Below are positions 1 through 8,124 of a stretch of DNA of 11,965 bases, piece by piece (position 1 is the stretch's first letter; every line of letters begins with the position of its first letter). The stretch covers positions 1 to 11,965 of the forward strand of contig WGBJ01000111.1 in the NCBI GenBank assembly GCA_015494385.1, given 5' to 3'. The DNA comes from Marinosulfonomonas sp. (GTDB lineage: Bacteria; Pseudomonadota; Alphaproteobacteria; Rhodobacterales; Rhodobacteraceae). The position numbers were made by a program, and so were the translations under genes. Below the pieces are notes generated by a model. That model searched no databases. It saw only the letters and a list, made by a program, of their open reading frames with translations, and had not been told where the DNA came from.

Positions 1-256
1 CTTGGGGCGGCGCATAGAGGTAATCGGCGTTGCGCTCGTTCGGGGTGTAGGGGGCAATGAAACCGGCAAACGGCAACAGCAGATAGCCGACCAGCAGGAA
101 AATGCCCGAAATCAGTGCCAGCCGGTGTTTGCGAAACGCCCGCCAGACCAGTTTCCAGTTGGGCATGTCCAGATCGGCGCGTTCGATCGCGCTCAGGTCT
201 TCGTTTTCATCATAGGGGGCGTCCGAAACATAGCGTCCGTCGGGTAAAATGGTCAT
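1..256 (-). CDS. ABC peptide transporter, inner-membrane permease (DppC/YejE type), N-terminal part only
   Basis: This is the second permease of the importer, and only its first 85 codons are present because the gene runs off the left edge. Reading starts MTILPDGRYVSDAPYDEN, followed by a cytoplasmic stretch ending in WKLVWRAFRKHRLAL. The first membrane segment (about residues 45-65, ISGIFLLVGYLLLPFAGF) comes next, then FIAPYTPNERNADYLYAPPQ. A long charged N-terminal tail, one helix and a following IAPY...APP motif are typical of the OppC_N region of DppC/OppC/YejE permeases. The catalytic-loop (EAA) part lies outside the window. The ATG shares one base with the stop codon of the preceding permease gene (TGATG), so translation is probably coupled. 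The family call is firm. Whether the substrate is dipeptide, oligopeptide or something else cannot be read from this fragment. Confidence 0.85.
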   Translation of the reverse strand, partial: MTILPDGRYVSDAPYDENEDLSAIERADLDMPNWKLVWRAFRKHRLALISGIFLLVGYLLLPFAGFIAPYTPNERNADYLYAPPQ

Positions 257-1281
257 CAGTCACGCCCCCCGTAACGGATGCGCGGATCAAGCAGCATCAA
301 CAGCACATCCGAAATCATCGTACCCACCAATGTCAGCAGCGCTACGAACAACAGGATGAAACCGGCCAGAAACTGGTCCTGTGTTTTCAAGGCGGTCAGC
401 AGGGCGGGGCCGATGGTTTGCAGGCCCAGCACCACCGACACCAGCACCGACCCCGATATCAGCGACGGCAGCAGGTTGCCGATGTCTGCCACGAACGGGT
501 TGAACGCCATGCGCAGCGGGTATTTCCACAGCCGCTTGGCTGGCGGAAGCCCCTTGGCACGGGCGGTTTCGACATAGGGTTTGCCCAATTCATCCAGCAG
601 ATTGGCACGCAGGCGTTGCATCATCCCGGCCGCCCCTGCGGTGCCGATCACAAAGGTCGGGACGATCAGATGCACAAGGATCGATTTCACCTTTTCAAGG
701 CTCATCGGCTCGCCTTCCAGTTCCGGCGCCATCAGCCCGCCAATCGGCAGATCAAAATAGCGGTGGCCGTAATAGAACAGCATCAGCGCCAGCAGAAAAT
801 TCGGTGTGGCCAGACCCAGATAGCCTATGAACGAACTGGTATAATCCACCCATGTTTTCGCCTTGGCTGCCGCCAGAACCCCCAGCGGCAGCGCCACCAG
901 ATAGACGAACAGCACCGCCGCGACATTGACCAGAACGGTCAGCCACAGCGCTTCGCCTACGATTTCGGAAACCGGCCGGTCAAATTCGAACGACCAGCCG
1001 AAATCGCCCTGCAACATGCCGGAATATCCCTGCGGGCCGGGGGTGAACCCCATCCAGATCGTGTATTGTTCCCACAGCGGGCGGTCCATGGCGTATTCGT
1101 GATACATGAATTCGGCCTTGGCGATGCCGGCCTCCTGACCTGTGGCGCGCAATTCGGTCAGCTGGTTTGACAGGTAATCGCCCGGGGGCAGGTTGATGAT
1201 GATGAAAATCAGCACCGACACCACAAGCAGCGTCAGCAGCATGGTGATAAACCGCAAGGTGGCATAGCGCAGGATTGCCAT
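256..1281 (-). CDS. ABC peptide transporter, inner-membrane permease (DppB/YejB type)
   Basis: This is a 341-residue transmembrane subunit of a peptide-type ABC importer. It opens with MAILRYATLRFITMLLTLL and a first hydrophobic helix reaching INLPPGDYL, as in DppB/OppB/YejB. Further hydrophobic segments lie near residues 113-138, 150-172, 204-220, 270-286 and 303-330. The cytoplasmic EAA loop that contacts the ATPase is at about residues 238-262 (VETARAKGLPPAKRLWKYPL). Length is normal for the family. An upstream in-frame ATG at 1359 exists, but it would add 26 non-membrane residues inside the preceding gene. The start at 1281 has a purine-rich GGAAGGGGG site just upstream and overlaps the preceding stop by one base (TGATG). 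The ATG at 1284 is an almost equal alternative. The gene belongs to a four-gene importer operon read right to left. Confidence 0.93.
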   Translation of the reverse strand: MAILRYATLRFITMLLTLLVVSVLIFIIINLPPGDYLSNQLTELRATGQEAGIAKAEFMYHEYAMDRPLWEQYTIWMGFTPGPQGYSGMLQGDFGWSFEFDRPVSEIVGEALWLTVLVNVAAVLFVYLVALPLGVLAAAKAKTWVDYTSSFIGYLGLATPNFLLALMLFYYGHRYFDLPIGGLMAPELEGEPMSLEKVKSILVHLIVPTFVIGTAGAAGMMQRLRANLLDELGKPYVETARAKGLPPAKRLWKYPLRMAFNPFVADIGNLLPSLISGSVLVSVVLGLQTIGPALLTALKTQDQFLAGFILLFVALLTLVGTMISDVLLMLLDPRIRYGGRD

Positions 1282-3188
1282 CATTCGCCCCCTTCCGTGG
1301 TGAAGAAGAATTCGTCGGGCCGGTGGATGCCGAATTGCGCGCCGGGCTCCCACGCCCAAAAGGCCACTTCGGGCACGTTGCGCAGGCGGCGCGAAACGAC
1401 AACGGGTTGAGGGGCCTCGGACAACAGGCCGATGCCGTATTGCTGATCCGCATGGATTGCCAGCATTTCATCCCAGATCACGCGGCGTTCACTGCGGTTG
1501 GTGGCTTTTTCCCAATCCTTTGATAGCTGTAACAGGCGGATGGGGTCCGGCATGTCGGGGGCCTCGCCGGCCTGCCCGTCGGTCTGGAAATACTGCCCCC
1601 ACATGGGCCATGCGAAAAATTCCTGTGCGCGCGGGGCCAGATAATCGGGGGATGTGTCCAGTGTCGGAATGCCATTGTCCCAGCCATACCAGACCGAGGC
1701 CATAGACGCCCCCGAATAGACGCGGTTGCGCAGGGTGTCGCGGCTGAACGGGCGCATGATCAGGCGCACGCCGATGTCGCGCCATGTGTCGGTGATGATC
1801 TGAAGCGCGTTCTCGACCTCCTGGCGTTCACCCGCCGTTTCCACAATGATCGCCAATGGGCGGCCATCGGGCAGTTTGCGGTATCCGGCGGGGGTGCGGT
1901 CGGTCAGGCCCATATCATCCAGCAGCGCATTGGCCTGCTGGATGTCGAATTGCGCCCATGCCGCGCGATAGGCACCGTTATAGAACGGGCTTTGGGGCAA
2001 AACAGTCATGCCGCCTTCTTTGGCGATACCGAAATAGAGTGCACGGTTGATCATGCGCCGGTCGATCCCCAGCGACAGCGCCCGCCTGAAGCGCACATCG
2101 CGCAAGATTTTGCGCCATTCAGGATCGGCATAGTTCAGGTTCGGATATATCGCGATCTGCGAGGCGGTGCCGTTTGCCCACAGGAACACGCGGTAATTGC
2201 CGTGTTCAAGCTCGCCTTTCTTCAGGATGGAAATATCGCGAAACCCCAGCCCGCGTGCCTGCAAATCACTTTCGCCTGCGTTGGATTTCGCCGCCACCAA
2301 CCCGCGCCCGACCACGGTCATTTCCACTTCGTCTATATAGGGCAGTTGGGTGCCGTGGCTGTCGATCCGGTGGTAATAGGGGTTGCGCACGAACATGAAG
2401 CGGCTGTTGGCATTGCCCCGGACCCGCATCCAGGGCTGCAAGGTGGGCAGGTCCGGATTGTCGAATTTATACATGTTGTCCAGCTTGTTGTGCATCGCGG
2501 CCCAACTGCGCACACGCATGGTTTCGATCTTTTCTTCCATCGCCTCGGGCGTGGTAAAATCGGCGTGAAACTGTTTCAGGTAATGCGCGGGCCGAAAGAT
2601 GAACGGCGGGCGGGCCTGTGCCAGTGTCGGGATGAAATGGGTGTTGGGCTGGGACCATTCATAGATGATGGTCAGCGGGTCGGGAAAGCTGACTTGTGGA
2701 AATTCCCCGTTTACCCGCAGAAATTCCGGCGGACCCGAGGGGGACAGATCGGGGTTGTTGGCGACATTCACCCACCAGTATTTGAAATCGTCCGAGGTAA
2801 AGGGCGCCCCGTCCGACCAGCGGTGCCCTTTGCGCAGATGCAGGGTGAATTTTCGCTCGTCCACCACATCGTAGCTGGCCAGAATATCGGGCGCCAAAAC
2901 ATAATCGTGGTCATAGCCAACCAGCCGCGCGTAACCGAAGGGCACCATTTGCCGGATGTCCTTGGCGCGTGTGACCATCGTGTGCAGAGTGCCGCCCTGA
3001 GTGCCGAAATCACGCCCCTTGTCCGCCAGATTGACGATCAGGGAATCGGAGGGGATGCGGTCAGCGGCAGCGGGCATTTTACCAGTGGCGACCTGATCAG
3101 CCCAATAGGGGCTTTCCTGCACAGCGGTCTGGGCCGCAAGCGGTCCGGCGAAAAATGCGGCAATGATGAGGGGGAACAGTCTACGCAT
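1281..3188 (-). CDS. ABC transporter periplasmic solute-binding protein, family 5 (peptide type)
   Basis: This 635-residue exported protein captures substrate for the permease pair encoded after it. Residues 1 to about 19 form a Sec signal peptide (MRR, a hydrophobic core, then GPLAAQ). There is no lipobox cysteine, so it should be a soluble periplasmic protein rather than a lipoprotein. The mature part has SBP_bac_5 features: the early DYVLAPDILASYDV...FTLHLRKGHRWSDGAPFTSDDFKYWW stretch (written here in part), the RRALSLGIDRRMIN segment in the middle, and the large C-terminal lobe. At about 635 residues it resembles the long YejA-like members rather than the roughly 535-residue DppA/OppA type. 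Its ATG lies inside the end of the ATPase gene (ATGCGTAG, 8-bp overlap), a strong sign of coupled translation. The ligand is probably a peptide or modified peptide, by family only. Confidence 0.93.
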   Translation of the reverse strand: MRRLFPLIIAAFFAGPLAAQTAVQESPYWADQVATGKMPAAADRIPSDSLIVNLADKGRDFGTQGGTLHTMVTRAKDIRQMVPFGYARLVGYDHDYVLAPDILASYDVVDERKFTLHLRKGHRWSDGAPFTSDDFKYWWVNVANNPDLSPSGPPEFLRVNGEFPQVSFPDPLTIIYEWSQPNTHFIPTLAQARPPFIFRPAHYLKQFHADFTTPEAMEEKIETMRVRSWAAMHNKLDNMYKFDNPDLPTLQPWMRVRGNANSRFMFVRNPYYHRIDSHGTQLPYIDEVEMTVVGRGLVAAKSNAGESDLQARGLGFRDISILKKGELEHGNYRVFLWANGTASQIAIYPNLNYADPEWRKILRDVRFRRALSLGIDRRMINRALYFGIAKEGGMTVLPQSPFYNGAYRAAWAQFDIQQANALLDDMGLTDRTPAGYRKLPDGRPLAIIVETAGERQEVENALQIITDTWRDIGVRLIMRPFSRDTLRNRVYSGASMASVWYGWDNGIPTLDTSPDYLAPRAQEFFAWPMWGQYFQTDGQAGEAPDMPDPIRLLQLSKDWEKATNRSERRVIWDEMLAIHADQQYGIGLLSEAPQPVVVSRRLRNVPEVAFWAWEPGAQFGIHRPDEFFFTTEGGE

Positions 3189-4956
3189 AGCATCGCACCC
3201 TGTGGCCTGGCTCGATCTCGGTCAATGGCGGGGATTTGGCTTCAATTGGCCGGAACATCTCGGGCCAGCTGTCAGGGCTGCCCGCGCCTTTGGCGACGAC
3301 CTCAAGGTTGATCGGGCGGTTGATGTCGGGTTCCGGCTGTGCTGCCAATAACGCCTGCGTGTAGGGGTGGCGCGGGTTGTGGAAAAGGGTGCAGGGCGGG
3401 GCCTGCTCCACCACTTGCCCACGGTGCATCACGGCCACTTCGTCGGCGATGCGCGACACCACGGCCAGATCGTGACTGATGAACAGATAGGACAGGCCCA
3501 TGCGTTTTTGCAGATCCTCGAACAGGCACAGGATTTGATCCTGCACCGATACATCCAGCGCCGAGGTGGGTTCGTCACAGACCAGAAACACAGGGTTCAT
3601 CGCCAGCGCGCGTGCAATCGACAGGCGTTGCCGTTGACCACCGGAAAAAGCGTGCGGGTAACGGTACAGAATACGCGAATCCAGCCCGACCCATTCCAGT
3701 ACCTCGACCGCGCGGTCGCGACGTTGCGACCGGGTGCCGATATTGTTGATGTCCAGCGGTTCGGTCAGGGCATCCACCACCCGCATCCGCGGATTGAAGG
3801 ATGAATAGGGGTCTTGGAAAATCGGCTGTAATTGCTGGCGAAACAATGCGCATTGATCGCTTTGCAGATCGTTGACGTCCAGCACCACGCCACCCTTTTC
3901 GCCGCAAAAACTGATCTTGCCACCGTCATCCGGCTTTTCCGCCCCCAGCACCATCCGCGCACAGGTGGTTTTACCCGAACCGGATTCCCCCACCACCGCC
4001 AGCGTTTTGCCGCGTGCGACCGACAGGTTTATGTCGCGGCACGCCTTGATATCGATCGAGGGGCTCCAGAAGGATCCGGCGCGCACATGATAGGTTTTCG
4101 AAACCGATTTCATTTCCAGTATCGGATCATCGTGCGGCACGGGCGGCTCTGGTGTGGTTGCGGCCGGAATGACCGGTGCGGCGGCAAACAGTTTTTGCGT
4201 ATATTTATGCGCCGGTGCTCCGATCACATATTCGACCCGTCCGGCCTCCATCACGCGCCCTCGGTTCAGCACCACCACGGAATCGGCCATATTCGCCACG
4301 ACCCCCAGATCATGGGTGACGAAAATCACCGACATGCCGGTTTCTTTTTGCAGCTCTTTGATCAGCCCCAGCACCTGCGCCTGTGTGGTCACATCCAGCG
4401 CCGTTGTCGGCTCGTCCGCAATCAGCAGATCGGGTTTGGCAACCGTGGCCATGGCGATCATCGCCCGTTGCCGCATGCCGCCTGACAATTCAAACGGATA
4501 GGCGCGAAACACCCGTTCGGGGTTGTGAAACCCAACACGCTCGAATTGCTCCAGCACTTGGGCCTTGGCCTCGCGGTTGCTGATGTCTTTGTGCAGCGTC
4601 AGGATTTCGGACACCTGATTGCCGATCCGGTGCAGCGGCGACAGCGATTGCATTGGTTCCTGAAAGATCATCGAAATCTGGTTGCCGCGAATATCGCGCA
4701 TCTGTTTGCGCGGCAATGCACTAAGGTTCAGCGCGCCGGCATCGTTGCAGTTCAGGAAAACACCTTGGGATTTTACATTCGCGGTTTTCGGCAGCAGTTG
4801 CAAAATCGCACGACAGCTCAGAGTTTTGCCCGAGCCGGATTCCCCCACCAGCGCCAGCGTTTCCCCGGCATCGACCGAAAAGCTGACATCATCGACGACC
4901 GGCGGGTCGGATTTGAAGCTTATCGTCAGGTTTTTGACTTGCAGCAGGGCCGTCAT
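3181..4956 (-). CDS. ABC transporter ATP-binding protein with two fused nucleotide-binding domains (YejF/DppDF-like)
   Basis: This 591-residue cytoplasmic protein carries two complete ABC ATPase domains and powers the peptide importer encoded downstream. Domain 1 has Walker A GESGSGKT at 38-45, Q-loop Q99, signature LSGGMRQR at 157-164, Walker B LLIADEPT at 177-184 and switch His 215. Domain 2 has Walker A GESGSGKT at 323-330, Q-loop Q381, signature FSGGQRQR at 437-444, Walker B FLVCDEPT at 457-464 and His 495. All catalytic residues are intact in both halves. The [11 protein letters not shown] and [15 protein letters not shown] segments after the domains are typical of the oligopeptide ATPase C-terminal region. 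It is the first gene of the minus-strand operon and overlaps the binding-protein gene by 8 bp. The ribosome site before ATG 4956 is weak (GAAAG). In E. coli yejABEF the fused ATPase comes last; here it comes first. Confidence 0.95.
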   Translation of the reverse strand: MTALLQVKNLTISFKSDPPVVDDVSFSVDAGETLALVGESGSGKTLSCRAILQLLPKTANVKSQGVFLNCNDAGALNLSALPRKQMRDIRGNQISMIFQEPMQSLSPLHRIGNQVSEILTLHKDISNREAKAQVLEQFERVGFHNPERVFRAYPFELSGGMRQRAMIAMATVAKPDLLIADEPTTALDVTTQAQVLGLIKELQKETGMSVIFVTHDLGVVANMADSVVVLNRGRVMEAGRVEYVIGAPAHKYTQKLFAAAPVIPAATTPEPPVPHDDPILEMKSVSKTYHVRAGSFWSPSIDIKACRDINLSVARGKTLAVVGESGSGKTTCARMVLGAEKPDDGGKISFCGEKGGVVLDVNDLQSDQCALFRQQLQPIFQDPYSSFNPRMRVVDALTEPLDINNIGTRSQRRDRAVEVLEWVGLDSRILYRYPHAFSGGQRQRLSIARALAMNPVFLVCDEPTSALDVSVQDQILCLFEDLQKRMGLSYLFISHDLAVVSRIADEVAVMHRGQVVEQAPPCTLFHNPRHPYTQALLAAQPEPDINRPINLEVVAKGAGSPDSWPEMFRPIEAKSPPLTEIEPGHRVRCYA

Positions 4957-5010
4957 TCAATACTTTCGATGGTTCTTGCAGAAACGGGCCTGCGTGGTGG
5001 TGGTGCGGCA

Positions 5011-5040
5011 AGTATCGCGCGGGGTGGAGTGATTAGTCAA
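5011..5040 (-). promoter_or_regulatory. candidate sigma-70-type promoter for the ABC importer operon
   Basis: On the minus strand, TTGACT (5040-5035) and GATACT (5016-5011) are separated by 18 bp and point toward the ATPase start at 4956. The -35 box matches five of six consensus bases and the -10 box four of six. The element sits in the 194-bp gap between the divergent importer and methyltransferase operons, the only place a promoter for the importer can lie close by. No clear operator was recognised next to it. Confidence 0.4.
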
Positions 5041-5150
5041 ACACCAATTTTCCCGTCACGCCAACGATATTCGGGGTGTGGCACAGGCACTGGTTTCTTT
5101 GCCCGATACTATCATATAGGATTCAGGAAACCATAAAAGGACATCACCAA

Positions 5151-5642
5151 ATGAGCAGACTGGATGTATTCATCAACCGCATGGTGTCGCAACGTGCGTG
5201 CATTGATTTCGCTGCACAAAACACCGCCGGTATGACGGGGCCGGTGTTTGAGCTGGGCCTTGGCAACGGGCGCACCTATGACCATTTGCGCGAAGTCATT
5301 TCCGGGCGCGATATATATGTGTTTGAACGCGAAGTGGCCTCGAACCCTGCCTCGACCCCGCCCGAGGATCGCACCATTCTGGGGGATGTTTTTGAAACCC
5401 TGCCGCAGGCGCTGGAACGGTTTGGTCCGACGGCCAGTTTTATCCACGCCGATCTGGGCGGTCATAACCTGAAGAAAAACGACGAATTCGCCCGCAATAT
5501 CTCGCCCTATGTGGAGCCGTTGCTGGCAAAGGGCGGGCTGATGGTGTCCAGCGACCGGATGTATTTCGAGGGGCTAAAGGAAATCGACCTGCCGCCGGAC
5601 GCCGTTCCGGGGCGTTGTTTTATCTATCAAAAACAGGACTGA
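5151..5642 (+). CDS. small class I SAM-dependent methyltransferase (paralogue 1)
   Basis: This 163-residue cytoplasmic protein is predicted to transfer a methyl group from S-adenosylmethionine to an unknown acceptor. Motif I is FELGLGNGRTYDHLRE (about 33-48), with the glycine-rich loop GLGNG. The second strand ends in an acidic residue at E59 (IYVFERE), which in this fold binds the ribose of SAM. A motif near 98-104 (IHADLGG) and the late strand GGLMVSSD (128-135) complete a short Rossmann core. It appears to belong to the compact family that I recall as Pfam Methyltransf_17, known mainly from alphaproteobacteria. The ATG at 5151 is chosen over an in-frame ATG at 5076 because it follows AAAAGG and starts MSRLD, exactly like the paralogue at 8125. 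It is the first gene of a five-gene plus-strand operon. The acceptor cannot be predicted. Confidence 0.8.
   Translation: MSRLDVFINRMVSQRACIDFAAQNTAGMTGPVFELGLGNGRTYDHLREVISGRDIYVFEREVASNPASTPPEDRTILGDVFETLPQALERFGPTASFIHADLGGHNLKKNDEFARNISPYVEPLLAKGGLMVSSDRMYFEGLKEIDLPPDAVPGRCFIYQKQD
5262..5294 (+). repeat. 33-bp exact repeat, copy 1 (motif I of methyltransferase paralogue 1)
   Basis: These 33 bases are identical, base for base, to 8236-8268 in the second methyltransferase gene. They encode GNGRTYDHLRE. The flanking bases differ on both sides, and the rest of the two genes is much more divergent, so the identity is confined to the SAM-binding motif. Confidence 0.9.
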
Positions 5643-5645
5643 CCG

Positions 5646-6230
5646 ATGGTGCAACTGGCTATCCTTCGCCACGGTCACACCCCGTGGAACCGCGCGGGGC
5701 GCATTCAGGGGCGCACCGACATCGCGCTTGAGGAAAGTGCGGCGGATGATCTGGCGCGGTTGCGGCTGCCCGATGACTGGGCCGGGGCCGATCTGGTGGC
5801 CAGCCCGCTAAAGCGTGCGGTTGAAACCGCCCGTCTGGTGGCGGGGCGTGATCCTGCGGTTGATCCGGCGCTGATCGAAATGGACTGGGGCAAATGGGAA
5901 GGGCTGCACGGGCTGGATTTGAAAGCGGATGCGAATTCGGGTTTTCGCGATATTGAGGATTGGGGCTGGGATTACCGCCCGCCTGCGGGTGAAAGTCCGG
6001 CGGATGTATGGGCGCGGCTGGACCCTTGGGTGAAATCGCTGAAACGCGATACGGTGGCGGTTTGCCATATCGGTATCATGCGGGTGTTGCTGGCGCAGGC
6101 GTATGGCTGGAATTTCAGCGGCCCCGCCCCGTTCCGGATCAAACGCAACTGGCTGTTTCTGATTGATCTAAAGGATGGGCTGAAGGTGGGCACCCCCGAG
6201 CGGATCAAACTGTTAGAGCGTGCCGCATGA
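5646..6230 (+). CDS. histidine phosphatase family protein (phosphoglycerate-mutase-like)
   Basis: This 194-residue cytoplasmic phosphomonoesterase belongs to the branch-1 histidine phosphatase fold. The catalytic motif LRHGHT lies at residues 7-12, with nucleophile His 9 and phosphate-pocket Arg 8. SPLKRAVETA (53-62) carries the second phosphate-binding Arg. The acid donor is probably Glu 78 in IEMDWGKWEG, and the second pocket His is H141 in CHIGIMR. Length is normal for CobC/PhoE-type enzymes. The first base is 3 bp after the preceding stop, with AGGA about 7 bp upstream of the ATG, and the stop overlaps the next start by 4 bp (ATGA). Placed before a glycosyltransferase and a deacetylase, it may dephosphorylate a sugar or lipid intermediate. 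That role is inference; the general fold and chemistry are clear. A CobC role is unlikely, as no cobalamin genes are nearby. Confidence 0.88.
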   Translation: MVQLAILRHGHTPWNRAGRIQGRTDIALEESAADDLARLRLPDDWAGADLVASPLKRAVETARLVAGRDPAVDPALIEMDWGKWEGLHGLDLKADANSGFRDIEDWGWDYRPPAGESPADVWARLDPWVKSLKRDTVAVCHIGIMRVLLAQAYGWNFSGPAPFRIKRNWLFLIDLKDGLKVGTPERIKLLERAA

Positions 6231-7366
6231 AGGTTCTGATTGCTGTCACCCACCTGCTGGGCGCGGGCCACCTTAGCCGCGCGTTGACACTGGCGCGGGC
6301 GTTTGTGGCTGAGGGTCATGCAGTGACGGTTCTGTCCGGTGGTCTGCCGGTGGCGCAATTTGATACAGACGGGATTGCATTGCGCCAATTGCCACCGTTG
6401 CGCTCGGATGGGACCAACTTCACCCGTCTGCTGACTGCGGACGGGGATGTGGCCGATACCGGTTATCTGACCACCCGCGAAACCGAAATGACGCAGGCCG
6501 TTGCCGATATTCACCCCGACATTGTGATCACCGAACTATTCCCCTTTGGCCGCCGTGTTTTGCGGGGCGAATTCTTGGCACTGGTGGGTGCAGCGCGGGC
6601 GCAAACTCCTCGCCCTGTCATTCTGGCCTCGGTCCGCGACATCCTTGCGCCGCCCTCGAACCCGCAAAAAGCACAGAAAACCGAGTGCATTGTTCTGGAG
6701 CATTACGATGGCGTTCTGGTCCACTCCGACCCGATCAGCACCCCGCTGGAGCAAAGCTGGCCGGTGACACCCGCGTTGCAGGAAAAACTGTTGTATACCG
6801 GCTATGTCGCCCCGCCGCCTGCGGGTGCGCACCCCGACAGGCTGGGGCAGGGCGAGGTGATCGTCAGCGCCGGTGGTGGATCAGTTGGCCGACACCTGTT
6901 CACCGCCGCTGTTGCTGCCGCAGGGTTGTCGCCCGCGTTGCGCTGGCGTGTGCTGGTTGGCGGGGGCAATGCCCAAGCGGTGATCGCAGAGCTTTCGGCA
7001 AAGGCCACGTCGAATGTCATCCTTGAACCGGCCCGCCCTGATTTTCGCCAGATGCTGACCCACGCCGCCTGTTCCGTCAGCATGTGCGGCTATAACACCG
7101 CGCTGGACCTGTTGCAGGCGGGCACGCCATCGCTGTTTATTCCGTTCGACGAGGGCGGCGAGGTTGAGCAAACCCTGCGGGCCGAAAGCCTGAGCCATCT
7201 GCCGATGATGCAAATGCTGCGCGCCGCTGACCTGACGCCAAAGCGCCTGTTGCAACAGGTCGAGGTGCTGGCGAAACTGCCCCGTGGCAAGGTGCCTGAT
7301 CTGCGGTTCAACGGGGCACAGGAAAGCGTGCGGATTGCTTGTGATATAGCAAAGGGGCGGGCATGA
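6227..7366 (+). CDS. GT-B fold glycosyltransferase (GT28/COG4671-like)
   Basis: This 379-residue protein is predicted to transfer a sugar from a nucleotide-sugar donor. The N-terminal Rossmann half begins MKVLIAVTHLLGAGHLSRAL, where GAGHL (12-16) corresponds to the glycine-rich acceptor-side loop of MurG-like enzymes. The C-terminal half begins near residue 210 with VIVSAGGGSVGRHL, continues with WRVLVGGGN (240-248), and has the donor-site region SMCGYNTALDLLQAGTP (285-301) followed by SLFIPFDEGGEVEQ. This matches the glycosyltransferase 28 C-terminal pattern, in which Gly-Tyr-Asn-Thr and the Glu-Gln pair line the nucleotide-sugar pocket. There is no signal peptide or membrane helix, so it probably acts at the cytoplasmic face. 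It overlaps both neighbours by 4 bp (ATGA), indicating coupled translation with the phosphatase and deacetylase. Donor and acceptor are unknown. MurG itself is unlikely, since the cell-wall gene context is absent. Confidence 0.85.
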   Translation: MKVLIAVTHLLGAGHLSRALTLARAFVAEGHAVTVLSGGLPVAQFDTDGIALRQLPPLRSDGTNFTRLLTADGDVADTGYLTTRETEMTQAVADIHPDIVITELFPFGRRVLRGEFLALVGAARAQTPRPVILASVRDILAPPSNPQKAQKTECIVLEHYDGVLVHSDPISTPLEQSWPVTPALQEKLLYTGYVAPPPAGAHPDRLGQGEVIVSAGGGSVGRHLFTAAVAAAGLSPALRWRVLVGGGNAQAVIAELSAKATSNVILEPARPDFRQMLTHAACSVSMCGYNTALDLLQAGTPSLFIPFDEGGEVEQTLRAESLSHLPMMQMLRAADLTPKRLLQQVEVLAKLPRGKVPDLRFNGAQESVRIACDIAKGRA

Positions 7367-8109
7367 AGATTGACTGGACACCGGTTGTCGATGAACTGGC
7401 GCGCTGGCGTCAGGCGGGTTTGACGCTGCCGATCTGGTGGCGCGATGATGACGCCATCGCCCCGACGCCTGCGCTGGACCGCCTGATTGCCCTGTCCGAA
7501 GCGGTGCAAGTGCCGGTGCATCTGGCCGTGATCCCGAAAACCGCCACGCCCAAGCTGGCGGCGCGGGTTGCGCAGACAGATCACCTGATCCCCGTGGTGC
7601 ATGGCTGGGCGCATCACAACCTTGCCCCGCAATCTGCGAAAAAGGCGGAATTCGGCGAGACCCGCGATCTGGCCGAGGTGGCGCAGGATGTGCAAACCGG
7701 CCTGACCCGCCTGCAATCCCTGTTCGGCCCGCGCCTGAAACCCATGTTCGTGCCACCGTGGAACCGCATCGCGCCGGTGCATTTCCCCGCGCTGATAAAG
7801 GCCGGCTATAAAACCCTGTCCACCTACACCCCGCGCACTGCCCCCTTTGCCGCACAGGGCTTGCAACAGATCAACACCCATCTTGACCCGATCAACTGGC
7901 GCGCGGGCAAAACCCTGATTGCGCCTGATGAACTGGTGGTGCAACTGGTCGCCCTGCTGATTGATCGCCGCACGGGCAAAACCGATAATGACGAGCCTTT
8001 GGGCCTGCTGACCCACCACCTTGTGCATGATGCCGACATCTGGGAGTTTACCCGACAACTGCTCGGGGTTCTGACATCCGGCCCCGTGACTGTTTACCGC
8101 CACCCTTAA
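7363..8109 (+). CDS. polysaccharide deacetylase-like (NodB/CE4-fold) protein, cytoplasmic
   Basis: This 248-residue protein carries the main features of carbohydrate esterase family 4 deacetylases, which remove acetyl groups from N-acetylated sugars. Motif 1 is WRDDD (26-30), giving the catalytic base and metal-binding Asp. Motif 2 is HGWAHHN (80-86), an HxxxH metal site. PPWNR (131-135) stands in place of the usual RPPY/RxPY motif, and THHLVHD (217-223) supplies a late His. No signal peptide or membrane helix is visible, which is unusual because most family members act outside the membrane. Its start overlaps the glycosyltransferase stop by 4 bp, and AAGGGGC provides a good ribosome site. 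The natural reading is that it deacetylates the sugar handled by the neighbouring glycosyltransferase. That pairing is inferred from context only, and the exact substrate is unknown. Confidence 0.8.
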   Translation: MKIDWTPVVDELARWRQAGLTLPIWWRDDDAIAPTPALDRLIALSEAVQVPVHLAVIPKTATPKLAARVAQTDHLIPVVHGWAHHNLAPQSAKKAEFGETRDLAEVAQDVQTGLTRLQSLFGPRLKPMFVPPWNRIAPVHFPALIKAGYKTLSTYTPRTAPFAAQGLQQINTHLDPINWRAGKTLIAPDELVVQLVALLIDRRTGKTDNDEPLGLLTHHLVHDADIWEFTRQLLGVLTSGPVTVYRHP

Positions 8110-8124
8110 CGAAAGACGAAAACC

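Noticed and set aside
115..1170. Long plus-strand open frame opposite the permease gene
   Set aside because: It lies antisense to a clear permease, has Gln/His/Arg-rich low-complexity content typical of an antisense shadow in GC-rich DNA, and shows no family features.
1284..1359. Upstream start extending the permease by 26 residues
   Set aside because: The extension (GARRAIRHPPARR) lies within the preceding gene, is not membrane-like, and the coupled start at 1281 has a good ribosome site.
1950..3311. 453-codon plus-strand open frame opposite the binding protein
   Set aside because: It is an antisense shadow of the well-supported solute-binding protein gene; no motif or ribosome site supports it.
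5041..5150. Promoter for the methyltransferase operon near TACTAT/TATCAT (about 5107-5115)
   Set aside because: A -10-like sequence is present, but no acceptable -35 box lies at 16-18 bp, so no specific promoter is claimed.
6881..8103. Minus-strand open frames opposite the glycosyltransferase and deacetylase
   Set aside because: They overlap genes with intact catalytic motifs on the other strand and have shadow-like composition.
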